Origin: UBA668 sp963720695
GTDB lineage: Bacteria > Actinomycetota > Acidimicrobiia > Acidimicrobiales > Ilumatobacteraceae
Assembly: GCA_963720695.1 (NCBI GenBank)
Contig: CAVRGG010000007.1
Location: 625,833 to 689,832 of the forward strand
Direction: 5' to 3'
DNA length: 64,000 bases
The notes below the pieces were generated by a model. That model was given only the letters and a program-made list of their open reading frames with translations, was not told the DNA's origin and did not search any database. Positions 9,157 to 17,253 of this stretch are shown piece by piece (position 1 is the first letter of the stretch; every line of letters begins with the position of its first letter). Both the position numbers and the translations under genes were made by a program.

Positions 9157-10464
9157 TCAACTCTTCGGCCAGCTGTCTTCGATCGCCTTGGCGGCGTCGA
9201 CGGTGCTCTTGCCGGTGACCCACGAGACCATCTCCGTCCAGAACGTGCCGTTGCCGACCGCACTGGGCATCGAGTCGGATCCGTCGAAGCGGAAGATGTC
9301 CGAGCCGACCAGGAGGTCCTGGAAGGTCTTCTCCAACGGGTCGGTGACGAGGCTGGCATCGGCCTTCTTGTTCGGCGTCATCCAGTTGCCCTCGGCCAGA
9401 CGGTTGTTGGCGTACTCGGCGCTGGTGAGGTACTTGGCGACCGCGGCCACCTCGGGCTTGTCGTTGAAGGCCGTGATGAACTCACCGCCGCCGAGCATCG
9501 GCTTCGGGTCGTCGGCCTTCACGGTCGGGAAGTAGAACGCGTTGACCTGTCCATCCGGGCCCTTGGTCGTGCCCTCGGGGAACTGGTTGCCGTAGAAGTT
9601 CGCCTGGCGGTGCATGTAGCAACCGCCGTCGAGGATCGGGAGACCGGCCTCCTGGAAGGTGGTCGACGGGATGCTCTTGGAACCGTTGAGGACGAACTTG
9701 TCGTTCTTCACGATCGCACCGACCTGGTCGATGGCGTCGATGATCGCGGGATCGTTGAACGGGATCGTGTGGGCCACCCACTTGTCGTAGACGTCGGCAC
9801 CGGCGAAGCGGAGCACTGCGTCCTCGACCCAGTCGGTGAGCGGCCAGCCCGTGGCCTGGTCGGAGCCGGCGCCGACGCACCACGGCACGCCGCCGTCGTC
9901 GACGATCTTCTGGCTCAGATCGAGCATCTCCTGCCACGTGGTCGGGACCGCGTAGCCCTTGTCCTTGAAGGCCTGCGGGCTGTACCAGACGAGGCTCTTG
10001 ATGTTGGCGCCGAACGGCGGGGCGTAGAACGTGCCGTCGACGGTGCCGAGCTCGACCCAGCCGCCGATGTCGTTGGCTTCCACGTCGGCCTTGAGGTCGG
10101 TCAGCGCCGTGACCTTGCCGTCGCGGGCGAGCGTGGCGAGCAGACCGGGCTGCGGGATGAACGCGAGGTCGGGGGCGTTGCCGCCGTCGACGCGAACCTT
10201 GAGGTCGGCCTCGAACGCGCCGGAACCCTCGTGTTGGATGTCGATGCCAGTGGCGTCTTCGAACGGCTTCCAGGCGGTCTCGAGGCGGGTGGCCTCGATG
10301 TCGCGGATGGAGCTGAAGATGGTGACCACTTTCCCGGCGTACGGCTTGTCGCCGCCGGAGGTACCAGCTGTGTCGGAACTCTTGCTGTCGCTGCCACAGG
10401 CAACGGCGAGCATGGAAATGGACACCGCAGCGGCCAGGACGGCCAGTTGTCGGCGATTCACCAT
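9157..10464 (-). CDS. Carbohydrate ABC transporter substrate-binding lipoprotein
   Basis: A 435-residue extracytoplasmic solute-binding protein (SBP family 1), resembling AglE-type alpha-glucoside binders. The ATG at 10464 is preceded by GAGGGGG. It gives a signal peptide ending in the lipobox LAVAC with Cys23 as the lipidation site. The mature part has the usual two-lobe pattern (IFSSIRDIEATRLETAW; GVPWCVGAGSDQATGWP). It is the first gene after lacI, with a LacI-type operator 47-60 bases upstream of the start. It should capture the sugar and hand it to the MalF/MalG permeases. The specific sugar is inferred from the GH13 neighbours. Confidence 0.93.
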   Translation of the reverse strand: MVNRRQLAVLAAAVSISMLAVACGSDSKSSDTAGTSGGDKPYAGKVVTIFSSIRDIEATRLETAWKPFEDATGIDIQHEGSGAFEADLKVRVDGGNAPDLAFIPQPGLLATLARDGKVTALTDLKADVEANDIGGWVELGTVDGTFYAPPFGANIKSLVWYSPQAFKDKGYAVPTTWQEMLDLSQKIVDDGGVPWCVGAGSDQATGWPLTDWVEDAVLRFAGADVYDKWVAHTIPFNDPAIIDAIDQVGAIVKNDKFVLNGSKSIPSTTFQEAGLPILDGGCYMHRQANFYGNQFPEGTTKGPDGQVNAFYFPTVKADDPKPMLGGGEFITAFNDKPEVAAVAKYLTSAEYANNRLAEGNWMTPNKKADASLVTDPLEKTFQDLLVGSDIFRFDGSDSMPSAVGNGTFWTEMVSWVTGKSTVDAAKAIEDSWPKS

Positions 10465-10510
10465 GTGTCTCCCCCTCAGGAAATCGGTCGTCGGTGTGAC
10501 GTCCGGGTTA

Positions 10511-10524
10511 TGTAAGCGCTTGCA
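10511..10524. promoter_or_regulatory. LacI-family operator upstream of the sugar-binding protein gene
   Basis: TGTAAGCGCTTGCA, a near-perfect palindrome around AAGCGCTT with the central CpG typical of LacI/GalR sites. An identical 14-mer lies between the two GH13 genes at 13228. It overlaps a TACATA -10-like sequence on the minus strand, so repression by blocking polymerase is likely. Confidence 0.85.
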
Positions 10525-10566
10525 GAGTAGCCCACGGCACACGAACCCGTCAACAACCGGCAACCA

Positions 10567-11607
10567 TCAGCGTGCGAGGGCCGGACCGGTCGACATCCGC
10601 TGCACCAACGAGAGCTCGATGGGGTGGTGGCGCACCTCGCCGAACCCGCCGAGGTGATCGAGCAGCAGTCGCGCCCCGAGACGTCCGATGTCTCGGACAG
10701 GCTGGCGGATCGTGGTCAGCCCGAACGCCTCGGATGCGGGGTGGTCGTCGAAACCGATCACCGAGACGTCGCGTCCGGGCTGCAAGCCGGCCTCGCGCAG
10801 CGCCTGCAGTGCGCCGAACGCCATCTCGTCGCTGAGGAAGAACACGCCCGTCGGCGGATCGGGGAGTGCGAGCAGGGCGCGCATCGAGTCGAAGCCACCG
10901 ACGATCGTGAAGTCGCCGTTCTCGGTGTGGTCCTCCCCGAGCGGTGGCAGTCCGGCGTCGATCAAGGCTGCGTTGAACCCGTCGTTGCGTTCGGTCGGCA
11001 CGTTGTGGGCCACCTCGAGATGCGCGTGTCCGCCCACCAGCGCCATCCGTCGATGGCCGAGCGACAGGAGATGTTCGGCCGCCATCCGCGCACCGAGGGC
11101 GTTGTCGACGGCGACCGACGTGACCGACTGGAGTTGCTCGCCGAGCACCACGACCGGGGTCTCGAGCGCAGCGAGTGCCTGCGCGCCGGTCTCGCTGCAG
11201 AACACGTCGACGAGCAGCACGCCGTCGATGCGTTGGTGGAAACGAGCGTCGCCGCGGAACATCCGCTCGCGGGCGAGCGGATTCGCGGTGCCGATGAGGA
11301 GGTCGTAGCGAGCCAGGGCGAACACCTCCTCGACGCCGGCGACGACCTCGCTCGTGTACCAGCTCGTGAGCAGCGGCGCGAGCAGACCGATGGTGCGAGT
11401 GTGTCCGGACGCGAGCCTGGACGCGTTGGAGTTGGCGACGTACCGGAGGCGCTCCACGGCCTGTTCGACCCGCAGTCGGGTGCTCTCCGCGACGTAGGGG
11501 TGGTTGCGCAGGGCGCGACTGACGGTCGCGGTGGAGACGCCGGCTTCGCGGGCCACGTCGTCGATCGTCGCGTGCCCGACGATTCCTGCGGGGATCTCGT
11601 CACTCAT
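10567..11607 (-). CDS. LacI-family transcriptional regulator of the alpha-glucoside genes
   Basis: A 346-residue repressor. The N-terminal helix-turn-helix (DDVAREAGVSTATVSRAL) is followed by the hinge helix NSNASRLASG and a periplasmic-binding-protein-like effector domain from about residue 70 (TIGLLAPLL). Its ATG overlaps the stop of the GH13 gene (ATGA), so it is transcribed with that enzyme. The two identical TGTAAGCGCTTGCA operators in the window flank this gene block, at 10511 and 13228. Autoregulated control of the GH13 gene, the amylosucrase and the importer is the simplest reading; a sugar or oligosaccharide is the likely inducer. Confidence 0.93.
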   Translation of the reverse strand: MSDEIPAGIVGHATIDDVAREAGVSTATVSRALRNHPYVAESTRLRVEQAVERLRYVANSNASRLASGHTRTIGLLAPLLTSWYTSEVVAGVEEVFALARYDLLIGTANPLARERMFRGDARFHQRIDGVLLVDVFCSETGAQALAALETPVVVLGEQLQSVTSVAVDNALGARMAAEHLLSLGHRRMALVGGHAHLEVAHNVPTERNDGFNAALIDAGLPPLGEDHTENGDFTIVGGFDSMRALLALPDPPTGVFFLSDEMAFGALQALREAGLQPGRDVSVIGFDDHPASEAFGLTTIRQPVRDIGRLGARLLLDHLGGFGEVRHHPIELSLVQRMSTGPALAR

Positions 11608-13242
11608 GACGGGTCGACGCGGGTGACGATCGTTGCCTCGTGTGCCAGGACGGCGCGGTCACCGTGGGTGGAGACCGCCGAAGGGGTCGACTCGAAGACG
11701 ACCTCACCGACGAGGTGGGCGGGCACCGTGAACGGCGTGGGGCCGAGGTTGGCGATGATGCGGAGGTCACCGCGTCCGACCACCAGATGTGCATCGCTGT
11801 GCTCGATCATCTCGAACGGCTGCTGCCACATGGCCGGGTACGCGCGCCGAAGGTGGGTGAGCGCCCGGTACCGCTGGAACGTCGAGTCGGCGCGGTCGGT
11901 CTGGAAGTCGGCGGTGAGTTCGACGGGCAGCGGTTCGGTGTGCAGCCACGCGATCGGCGCGCTCGGTGAATCCCTTGTCGGCGTCGATGTTCCAGGGCAT
12001 CGGGCCGCGAGCCACGTCCCTGCTCCACATCCCCTCACCGTTGCGGGCCGCCATCGGGTCTTCGGCGTGTCCGATCACGACGGCGTCGGGCAGCCCGAGT
12101 TCTTCGCCTTGATACAGGAAGAGCATCCCGTCGAAGGCGCCCATGAGTGTCGTGAGTGCCAACGTGCGACGGAGGCCGACCTCGCCGCCCCCGTACCGCG
12201 AGACCGCCCGGGCCTGGTCGTGGTTCGAGACCTCCCAGGCCGTGCCGCCGTTGGACTTCTCCTGGTACTGCAGCATCGTCGCGATCGTGTCGGCGGGATC
12301 CCACTCGGTGAGGCCGACCTGCAGCACGAAGCCGGCGTGCAAGGCATCGCCCTTGGCGACGAACTCGGCGAAACGGTCGACGTCGCGCGTGTCCATCTCT
12401 CCGACGAGCACGGCGCCGAGATCGGCCACGGCGTCGCGCCACTGACGGAACAGGTGGGCGGTCTCGATGCGGTGGAGATCGTGGATGTGCTCGAACGACG
12501 CGAACACCTCCATCGGGTGCATGCCGTCGTGGATCGGGCGGATCTGCGGGTTGTCACGGAACTCGGGATCCTTGGTGAGGCCGTGAGCGACATCGATCCG
12601 GAACCCGTCGACGCCGTGTCCGCACCACCACCGCAGGATCTCCCTGAACTCGCGCATGACCTCGGGATTGGCCCAGTTGAGGTCGGGCTGCTCGGGCAGG
12701 AAGAGGTGGCAGTAGTACTGACCCGAGCCACCCGGGTCGAGAGTCCACGCCGGTCCACCGAAGTGGCTCACCCAGTTGTTCGGTGGACCGCCATCAGGGG
12801 CGGGGTCGCGCCACAGGTAGTAGTCGCGGTACGGCCCGGTCGGATCCGCGACGGCTGCCTGGAACCACCGGTGGGCGCTGGACGTGTGATTGGGCACGAC
12901 GTCGACGAACAACCGCAGGCCGAGTCGTTTGGCCTGCGCGGCGAGGAGGTCCCACTCGGCGATGGTGCCCAACTGGCGGTCGACGTCGCAGTAGTCGGCG
13001 ACGTCGTAGCCGTGGTCGAGGCCGGGACTGGGGAAGAACGGTGTCAACCAGACCACGTCGACACCGAGCGCGGCGAGGTACGGCAGGCGTGCCGCGACGC
13101 CGGCGAGGTCGCCCACCCCGTCACCGTCGGAGTCGTTGAAGCTGCGCACGTACACCTCGTAACCGATGGCGCCGCGCCACCAGTCGGGACCGTCGAGGTG
13201 GGTGACCCCGGCCCGGTCGGGTGACTGTGTAAGCGCTTGCAT
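11604..13242 (-). CDS. GH13 alpha-glucosidase (oligo-1,6-glucosidase type), one frameshift
   Basis: An intracellular alpha-glucosidase that hydrolyses imported oligosaccharides. The GH13 barrel begins at WWRGAIGYEVYVRSF. Catalytic residues are Asp217 (nucleophile, GFRIDVAH), Glu282 (acid/base, VGEMD) and Asp342 (SNHDQ). The last 120 residues (from AWLHTEPLPVE) lie in another frame: one extra base near 11956-11963 joins GFTER to PIAWLHTEP. The corrected length is about 545 residues, normal for the family. The ATG at 13242 lies inside the LacI operator and seven bases after a TATTGT -10 box, so the mRNA is probably leaderless. lacI overlaps its end. Confidence 0.85.
13228..13241. promoter_or_regulatory. 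LacI-family operator between divergent GH13 genes
   Basis: TGTAAGCGCTTGCA, identical to the site at 10511. It covers the first codons of the minus-strand GH13 gene and lies just upstream of the plus-strand -10 box. One bound repressor could therefore control both genes. Confidence 0.88.
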
Positions 13243-13249
13243 CGCGATG

Positions 13250-13259
13250 ACAATACACT
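13250..13259. promoter_or_regulatory. Overlapping divergent -10 elements
   Basis: On the minus strand TATTGT (13250-13255) is seven bases before the ATG at 13242. On the plus strand TACACT (13254-13259) is seven bases before the GTG at 13267. The two boxes share two base pairs, so the promoters probably compete as well as share the adjacent LacI operator. Confidence 0.55.
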
Positions 13260-13266
13260 CGCCGAC

Positions 13267-15192
13267 GTGATGCGCCACGAGGACGCTCCGGAACCCGTGG
13301 CCGAAGGGTTCGACCGCGACGCCACCGAGTCGGACGATCTTCGCCAGGCGATCCTCGAGGCCCGGCTGGCTCGCCACTGGCCCGTCGTCGAGCACGCGGT
13401 GGCGTGGGTCTACCCGGATGCCGCACCCGAAGTGGTCGCCGACCTGCGGCGTCTCGTGACCGCGCATGTGCATGCCCGGCCTGCGGATCTGTTCCGGCGC
13501 GACCTGACTCGCGAGGCCGATCCGGGCTGGTTCCTGCGTCCGTCGACGGTCGGGTACGTCGCCTACACCGACCTGTTCGGTTCGACCCTGCGGGGGGTCG
13601 GCGAGCACCTCGATCACCTCCGCGAACTGTCGGTGGACTACCTGCACCTGATGCCACTGCTGCGTGCACGCGACGGGGCCAACGACGGGGGCTACGCCGT
13701 CGCGGCATACGACGAGGTCGACCCGCGCCTGGGCACGATGAGCGATCTCGCCGCGTTGTCCGCCCGTCTCCACGACCACGACATGAACCTCTGCATCGAC
13801 CTCGTGTTGAACCACACCGCTCGGGAGCATCAGTGGGCGCAGCGAGCTCGTGCCGGCGACCCGGAGTTTCGGGACTACTACCTGTTCTTCGCCGATCGAT
13901 CGATGCCGGACCGCTACGAGCAGACGTTGCTGGAGGTGTTCCCCACGTTCGCGCCCGGGAACTTCTCCTGGTTGCCCGACCGCGAGGAATGGGTGTGGAC
14001 GACGTTCAACGACTACCAGTGGGATCTCAACTGGGCCAGCCCCGCCGTCTTCGGTTCGATGCTGAAGGTGATGTTGAACCTGGCGGACGTCGGCATCGAC
14101 GTCCTCCGCCTCGACGCCGCGCCGTTCATCTGGAAGCGCGAGGGCACGGTGTGCCAGAACCTCCCCGAGGTGCACGCCATCCTGTGCGCGTTGCGGGCGC
14201 TGATGGCCATCGCCGCGCCGGCGACCGTGTTCAAGGCCGAGGCGATCGTGCCCCCTCACGAACTGACCGCCTACCTAGGAGCAGGCGTCCCACCGCGCCA
14301 CGAATGCGACCTCGCGTACAACAACCAGTTGATGGTCCTGCTGTGGAGCAGTCTGGCGACCGGTGACGCGGCGCTGATGACCAACGCACTGCGGCGTCTG
14401 GGGCCGATCCCGTCGCACGCGACGTGGGTCAACTACGTGCGCTGCCACGACGACATCGGGTGGGCGGTGACCGATGAGGATGCGGCGTCCGTGGGTTGGG
14501 ACGGAGTCGACCATCGTGAGTTCCTGAACCGCTTCTACTCCGGTGAGTTCCCGACGTCCTTCGCCCGTGGCGCGGTGTTCCAGTTCAACCCCGTCACCGG
14601 CGACGGGCGGATCTCCGGCACGGCGGCGTCCCTGTGCGGCATCGAGCTCGCGCTCGCCTCCGGCGACGAACTGCACCTCACCCTCGCGCTGCGCCGTCTC
14701 GAGGTGATCTACGCGGTCGTGTACTCGTTCGGTGGGGTCCCGTTGCTCTACATGGGCGACGAGTTCGCCGTGCGCAACGACGACTCGTACCTGCTCGACC
14801 CGGCGAAGGCCGACGACAACCGGTGGATGCATCGGCCGTCGATGGACTGGTCCCTCGCCGATCGGCGGTCGGTCGCCAACTCGCTCGAGGGGACGGTGTT
14901 CGACGTCTTCGTCGGGCTCGGGCGTGATCGCTCGAGACTGGGGGCGCTCGATGGCGCCCAGCCGTCGTCGGTGCTCGACCTCGGCGATGCTCGCGTGTTC
15001 GCGTTCACGAGGTTGCATCCCATCGAGGGCTCGTTCGCGATGGTCGCCAACTTCAGCCGGCAGACGGTGCAGGTGTCGTTCGAGTCGCTCGGCTTCAGTG
15101 GTGACGTCGTCGTGGAGCGTGCGGTCGGCGCTCACCTCGAGTCCGGCGGCCTGCGGCTGGAGCCGATGGCGTACGCCTGGCTCACGGGCTGA
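13267..15192 (+). CDS. Amylosucrase-type GH13 enzyme
   Basis: A glycoside hydrolase family 13 protein of about 641 residues, closest in layout to amylosucrases, which cleave sucrose and transfer glucose to alpha-1,4-glucan. The family pattern is clear: Asp283 (DVLRLDAAPFIWK, nucleophile), Glu325 (TVFKAEAIV) and Asp395 (YVRCHDDIGW). These match the catalytic triad spacing of characterised amylosucrases, as do FLNRFYSGEFPTSFARG and FQFNPVTGDGRISGTAA. A C-terminal beta domain follows. GTG 13267 or ATG 13270 is the start, seven bases or so after TACACT. Trehalose synthase is a less likely alternative. It is divergent from the alpha-glucosidase, with a shared operator. Confidence 0.88.
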   Translation: MMRHEDAPEPVAEGFDRDATESDDLRQAILEARLARHWPVVEHAVAWVYPDAAPEVVADLRRLVTAHVHARPADLFRRDLTREADPGWFLRPSTVGYVAYTDLFGSTLRGVGEHLDHLRELSVDYLHLMPLLRARDGANDGGYAVAAYDEVDPRLGTMSDLAALSARLHDHDMNLCIDLVLNHTAREHQWAQRARAGDPEFRDYYLFFADRSMPDRYEQTLLEVFPTFAPGNFSWLPDREEWVWTTFNDYQWDLNWASPAVFGSMLKVMLNLADVGIDVLRLDAAPFIWKREGTVCQNLPEVHAILCALRALMAIAAPATVFKAEAIVPPHELTAYLGAGVPPRHECDLAYNNQLMVLLWSSLATGDAALMTNALRRLGPIPSHATWVNYVRCHDDIGWAVTDEDAASVGWDGVDHREFLNRFYSGEFPTSFARGAVFQFNPVTGDGRISGTAASLCGIELALASGDELHLTLALRRLEVIYAVVYSFGGVPLLYMGDEFAVRNDDSYLLDPAKADDNRWMHRPSMDWSLADRRSVANSLEGTVFDVFVGLGRDRSRLGALDGAQPSSVLDLGDARVFAFTRLHPIEGSFAMVANFSRQTVQVSFESLGFSGDVVVERAVGAHLESGGLRLEPMAYAWLTG

Positions 15193-15237
15193 GTCGCTTC
15201 CGGGAACTGTGTGACACCCCTGGTTCATGATGGGGGG

Positions 15238-16441
15238 ATGGATCTGGTGGTGTTGCGTGAGGTGATCGGTGGGACATCGTTGGTCGATGTCGATATCTGT
15301 CGTCGTGAGTTGGCCGAGATCCGCAGTGGGCGCGGCCTGTTGGATGCCCGCGAAGTCGAAGTGTTGGCCCGGTTGGACGAGTTGACCGCGACCGCGCCGG
15401 GGATCTTCCCCGAGGACGAGATCGCCACAGCGGCCCGGTCGTCGTTGTCGAAAGCGACCCGTGTGCGGGCCCGCAAGAAGACCTGCGATCACATCCCCGA
15501 GCTGGGGTCCGCGCTCGCCGACGGGGATACCACCGGTGACCGTGTCGACGCGGTCACCAAAGCCACCGCCGGCCTGTCGCCGGCCGAGCTCGACCGGGTC
15601 GCTCAGCAGGGGGCGGTGTTGGCTGCTGCGGCGGCGAACCTGTCGGACCGCCAGTTCCGTGAAGTGGTGGAGCGGGTGGTGGGTCAGGTCCGTGACGACG
15701 ACGGGCTGGACCGGTTGGCCCGCCAACGCCGCGCGTCCCGGCTGCGATGGTGGAACAACCCCGACGGGATGTGGAACCTGTCCGGGACCTTCGACCCGGT
15801 CCGTGGTGCCGAACTGGAAGGACGCCTGCGGCACACCATCGAAGCCCTGTTCCACGACACCACCCCCGACGACACGCCTTCGGACCTGTTGCAACGTCAG
15901 GACCACCTTGCCGCCCTCGCGTTGATGGCGTTGTGTGAAGGCGGGTCCGGATCCGGGTCGGGGCCGGATGTGACGGTGCTGATCGACGAACGAACCCTTC
16001 TGGAGGGCCGCCGTCACGAGCACAGCGTGATCGATGCCGGGCTCGGCAGGTTCGGGTTACCGGTGGAGACGATCCGCCGCTGGGCCTGCTTGGGCACCGT
16101 CACCCCCGTCGTCGTCGCCGCCGACGGGACCCGCCTGTTCCTCGGCCGCGAAACACGACTGGCGAACCGGGCCCAACGCCGCGCCCTGCCGCGTGCTCTA
16201 CCGAACCTGTGCGCTGTGTGATGTCCCGTTCGAACACACCCAGATCCACCACATCACCTGGTACGGACGCGACCACGGCACCACCGACATCGACAATTTG
16301 CTCCCGCTGTGCAGCCGCCACCACCACCTCGTCCACGAAGGCGGCTGGACCCTCCACCTCGCACCCGACCGCACCTTGACTGTCATCGCACCCGGCGGCA
16401 CCACCCACATCCACGCACCCCCGCGAGCACGAGCCGCCTGA
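15238..16441 (+). CDS. DUF222/HNH endonuclease domain protein, one frameshift
   Basis: A typical actinobacterial DUF222-HNH protein. The N-terminal DUF222 helical region (from residue 1 to about 300) is followed by a C-terminal HNH nuclease (CALCDVPFEHTQIHHI, then NLLPLCSRHHHLVHEGGW). The two parts lie in different frames; one extra base near 16185-16191 separates NRAQRRAL from RVLYRTCALC. The corrected length is about 400 residues. The start is uncertain: ATG 15238 (a G run lies directly before it) or GTG 15211. These genes occur in many copies in actinobacterial genomes and often behave like mobile or selfish elements, but no flanking repeats are visible here. Its biological role is unknown. 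Confidence 0.82.
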
Positions 16442-16546
16442 CGCGCCGGGCACTGCTCGGACGCGCGGCCACGGACTCACCCACCAGCACGCCGGAGGAG
16501 TCCAGCGCCCTTGCCGAACGCGCCACTACCGGGCATAGTTCGCCTC

Positions 16547-17134
16547 GTGAGTTGGCGGGCCGTGAGGGTCGGGGCGTTTGTTGTCCTGGTGTTCGCGTTT
16601 GTCGGTTGCGGGACAGGGGACGCGACTCCGTCGCTCTCGGCGGGCCTGGTCCGCGCCGCTGACCTTCCCGGTGAGTGGACGCCGTTCACGTCGGGGCCTC
16701 GGCCGAAGTCGGACCTGTGTGGCGAGGCCCTGGCCGAGTCGAAGCCACTGCCCGTGGACTCGGCATCGACAGCCTGGGCGGTCGATCCCGACGATGGCCC
16801 GATCCTTGGCGAACGCATCGAACGCTTCGCCGACGCAGGCGCCGCGCTGTCCGTCCTCTTCGAGCAGCTCGTCGTGCCGTGCGACTTCGAGTCCGCCGAC
16901 GGATCCCGCTGGCGCACCGAACGCCTGTCGCCACCGGCGGGGGTTGACAGCGGCCGAGTGTTCCTCGTCACGAGTCGCGATCGTCCGGACAGCTTCAACT
17001 ATGAGGCGGCGGTGATCGACGGTCCAGTGGCCATCCTGGTCTCACTGAACAGCCGCACCGAGAATCGGGACCTCCTCGATGAGATCCTCGCGACCGCCGT
17101 GGCCAGAGCGGGCGACGCAGGCGTCGCCTTTTGA
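16547..17134 (+). CDS. Putative lipoprotein of unknown function
   Basis: A 195-residue protein with an N-terminal signal sequence (VRVGAFVVLVFAF) ending in a lipobox VGC, so it is probably membrane-anchored and extracytoplasmic. The mature part has two further Cys residues (DLCGE and VPCDF) that could form a disulfide, and an actinobacterial sensor-domain-like pattern (AADLPGEWTP), but I cannot place it in a family. GTG 16547 was chosen because CATAGT lies seven bases upstream and it gives a proper signal peptide. It converges with mfd over a 119-base gap. Confidence 0.7.
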   Translation: MSWRAVRVGAFVVLVFAFVGCGTGDATPSLSAGLVRAADLPGEWTPFTSGPRPKSDLCGEALAESKPLPVDSASTAWAVDPDDGPILGERIERFADAGAALSVLFEQLVVPCDFESADGSRWRTERLSPPAGVDSGRVFLVTSRDRPDSFNYEAAVIDGPVAILVSLNSRTENRDLLDEILATAVARAGDAGVAF

Positions 17135-17219
17135 TCCGCCCACGTCCTGTCCAGAGCTGCGGGGCCGCTCGGACTCCGCACGCTGTCGTGACGGCGAGAT
17201 GCGCTCCCTGCTTGCGTTG

Positions 17220-17234
17220 GGCGGACGGTCCGCC
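17220..17234 (-). terminator. Short inverted repeat downstream of mfd
   Basis: GGCGGA-CGG-TCCGCC, a six-base GC stem with a three-base loop, starts 20 bases after the mfd stop in the direction of its transcription. No T run follows. It lies in the 119-base gap between convergent genes, in which nothing else is visible. Confidence 0.35.
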
Positions 17235-17253
17235 ACGATCACCGTGAAGAGGC

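Noticed and set aside
10624..13224. An 866-codon open frame on the plus strand
   Set aside because: It is antisense to lacI and the GH13 gene, which have clear catalytic motifs. Composition is typical of a shadow frame.
11767..14259. Long N-terminal extension of the GH13 alpha-glucosidase to 14259
   Set aside because: The extra residues are antisense to the amylosucrase gene. The family start (WWRGAIGYEVYVRSF) begins just after ATG 13242.
15193..17134. DUF222/HNH region as part of a phage or transposon
   Set aside because: No integrase, transposase, terminal repeats or att-like duplication is visible. It is kept only as a possible selfish gene.
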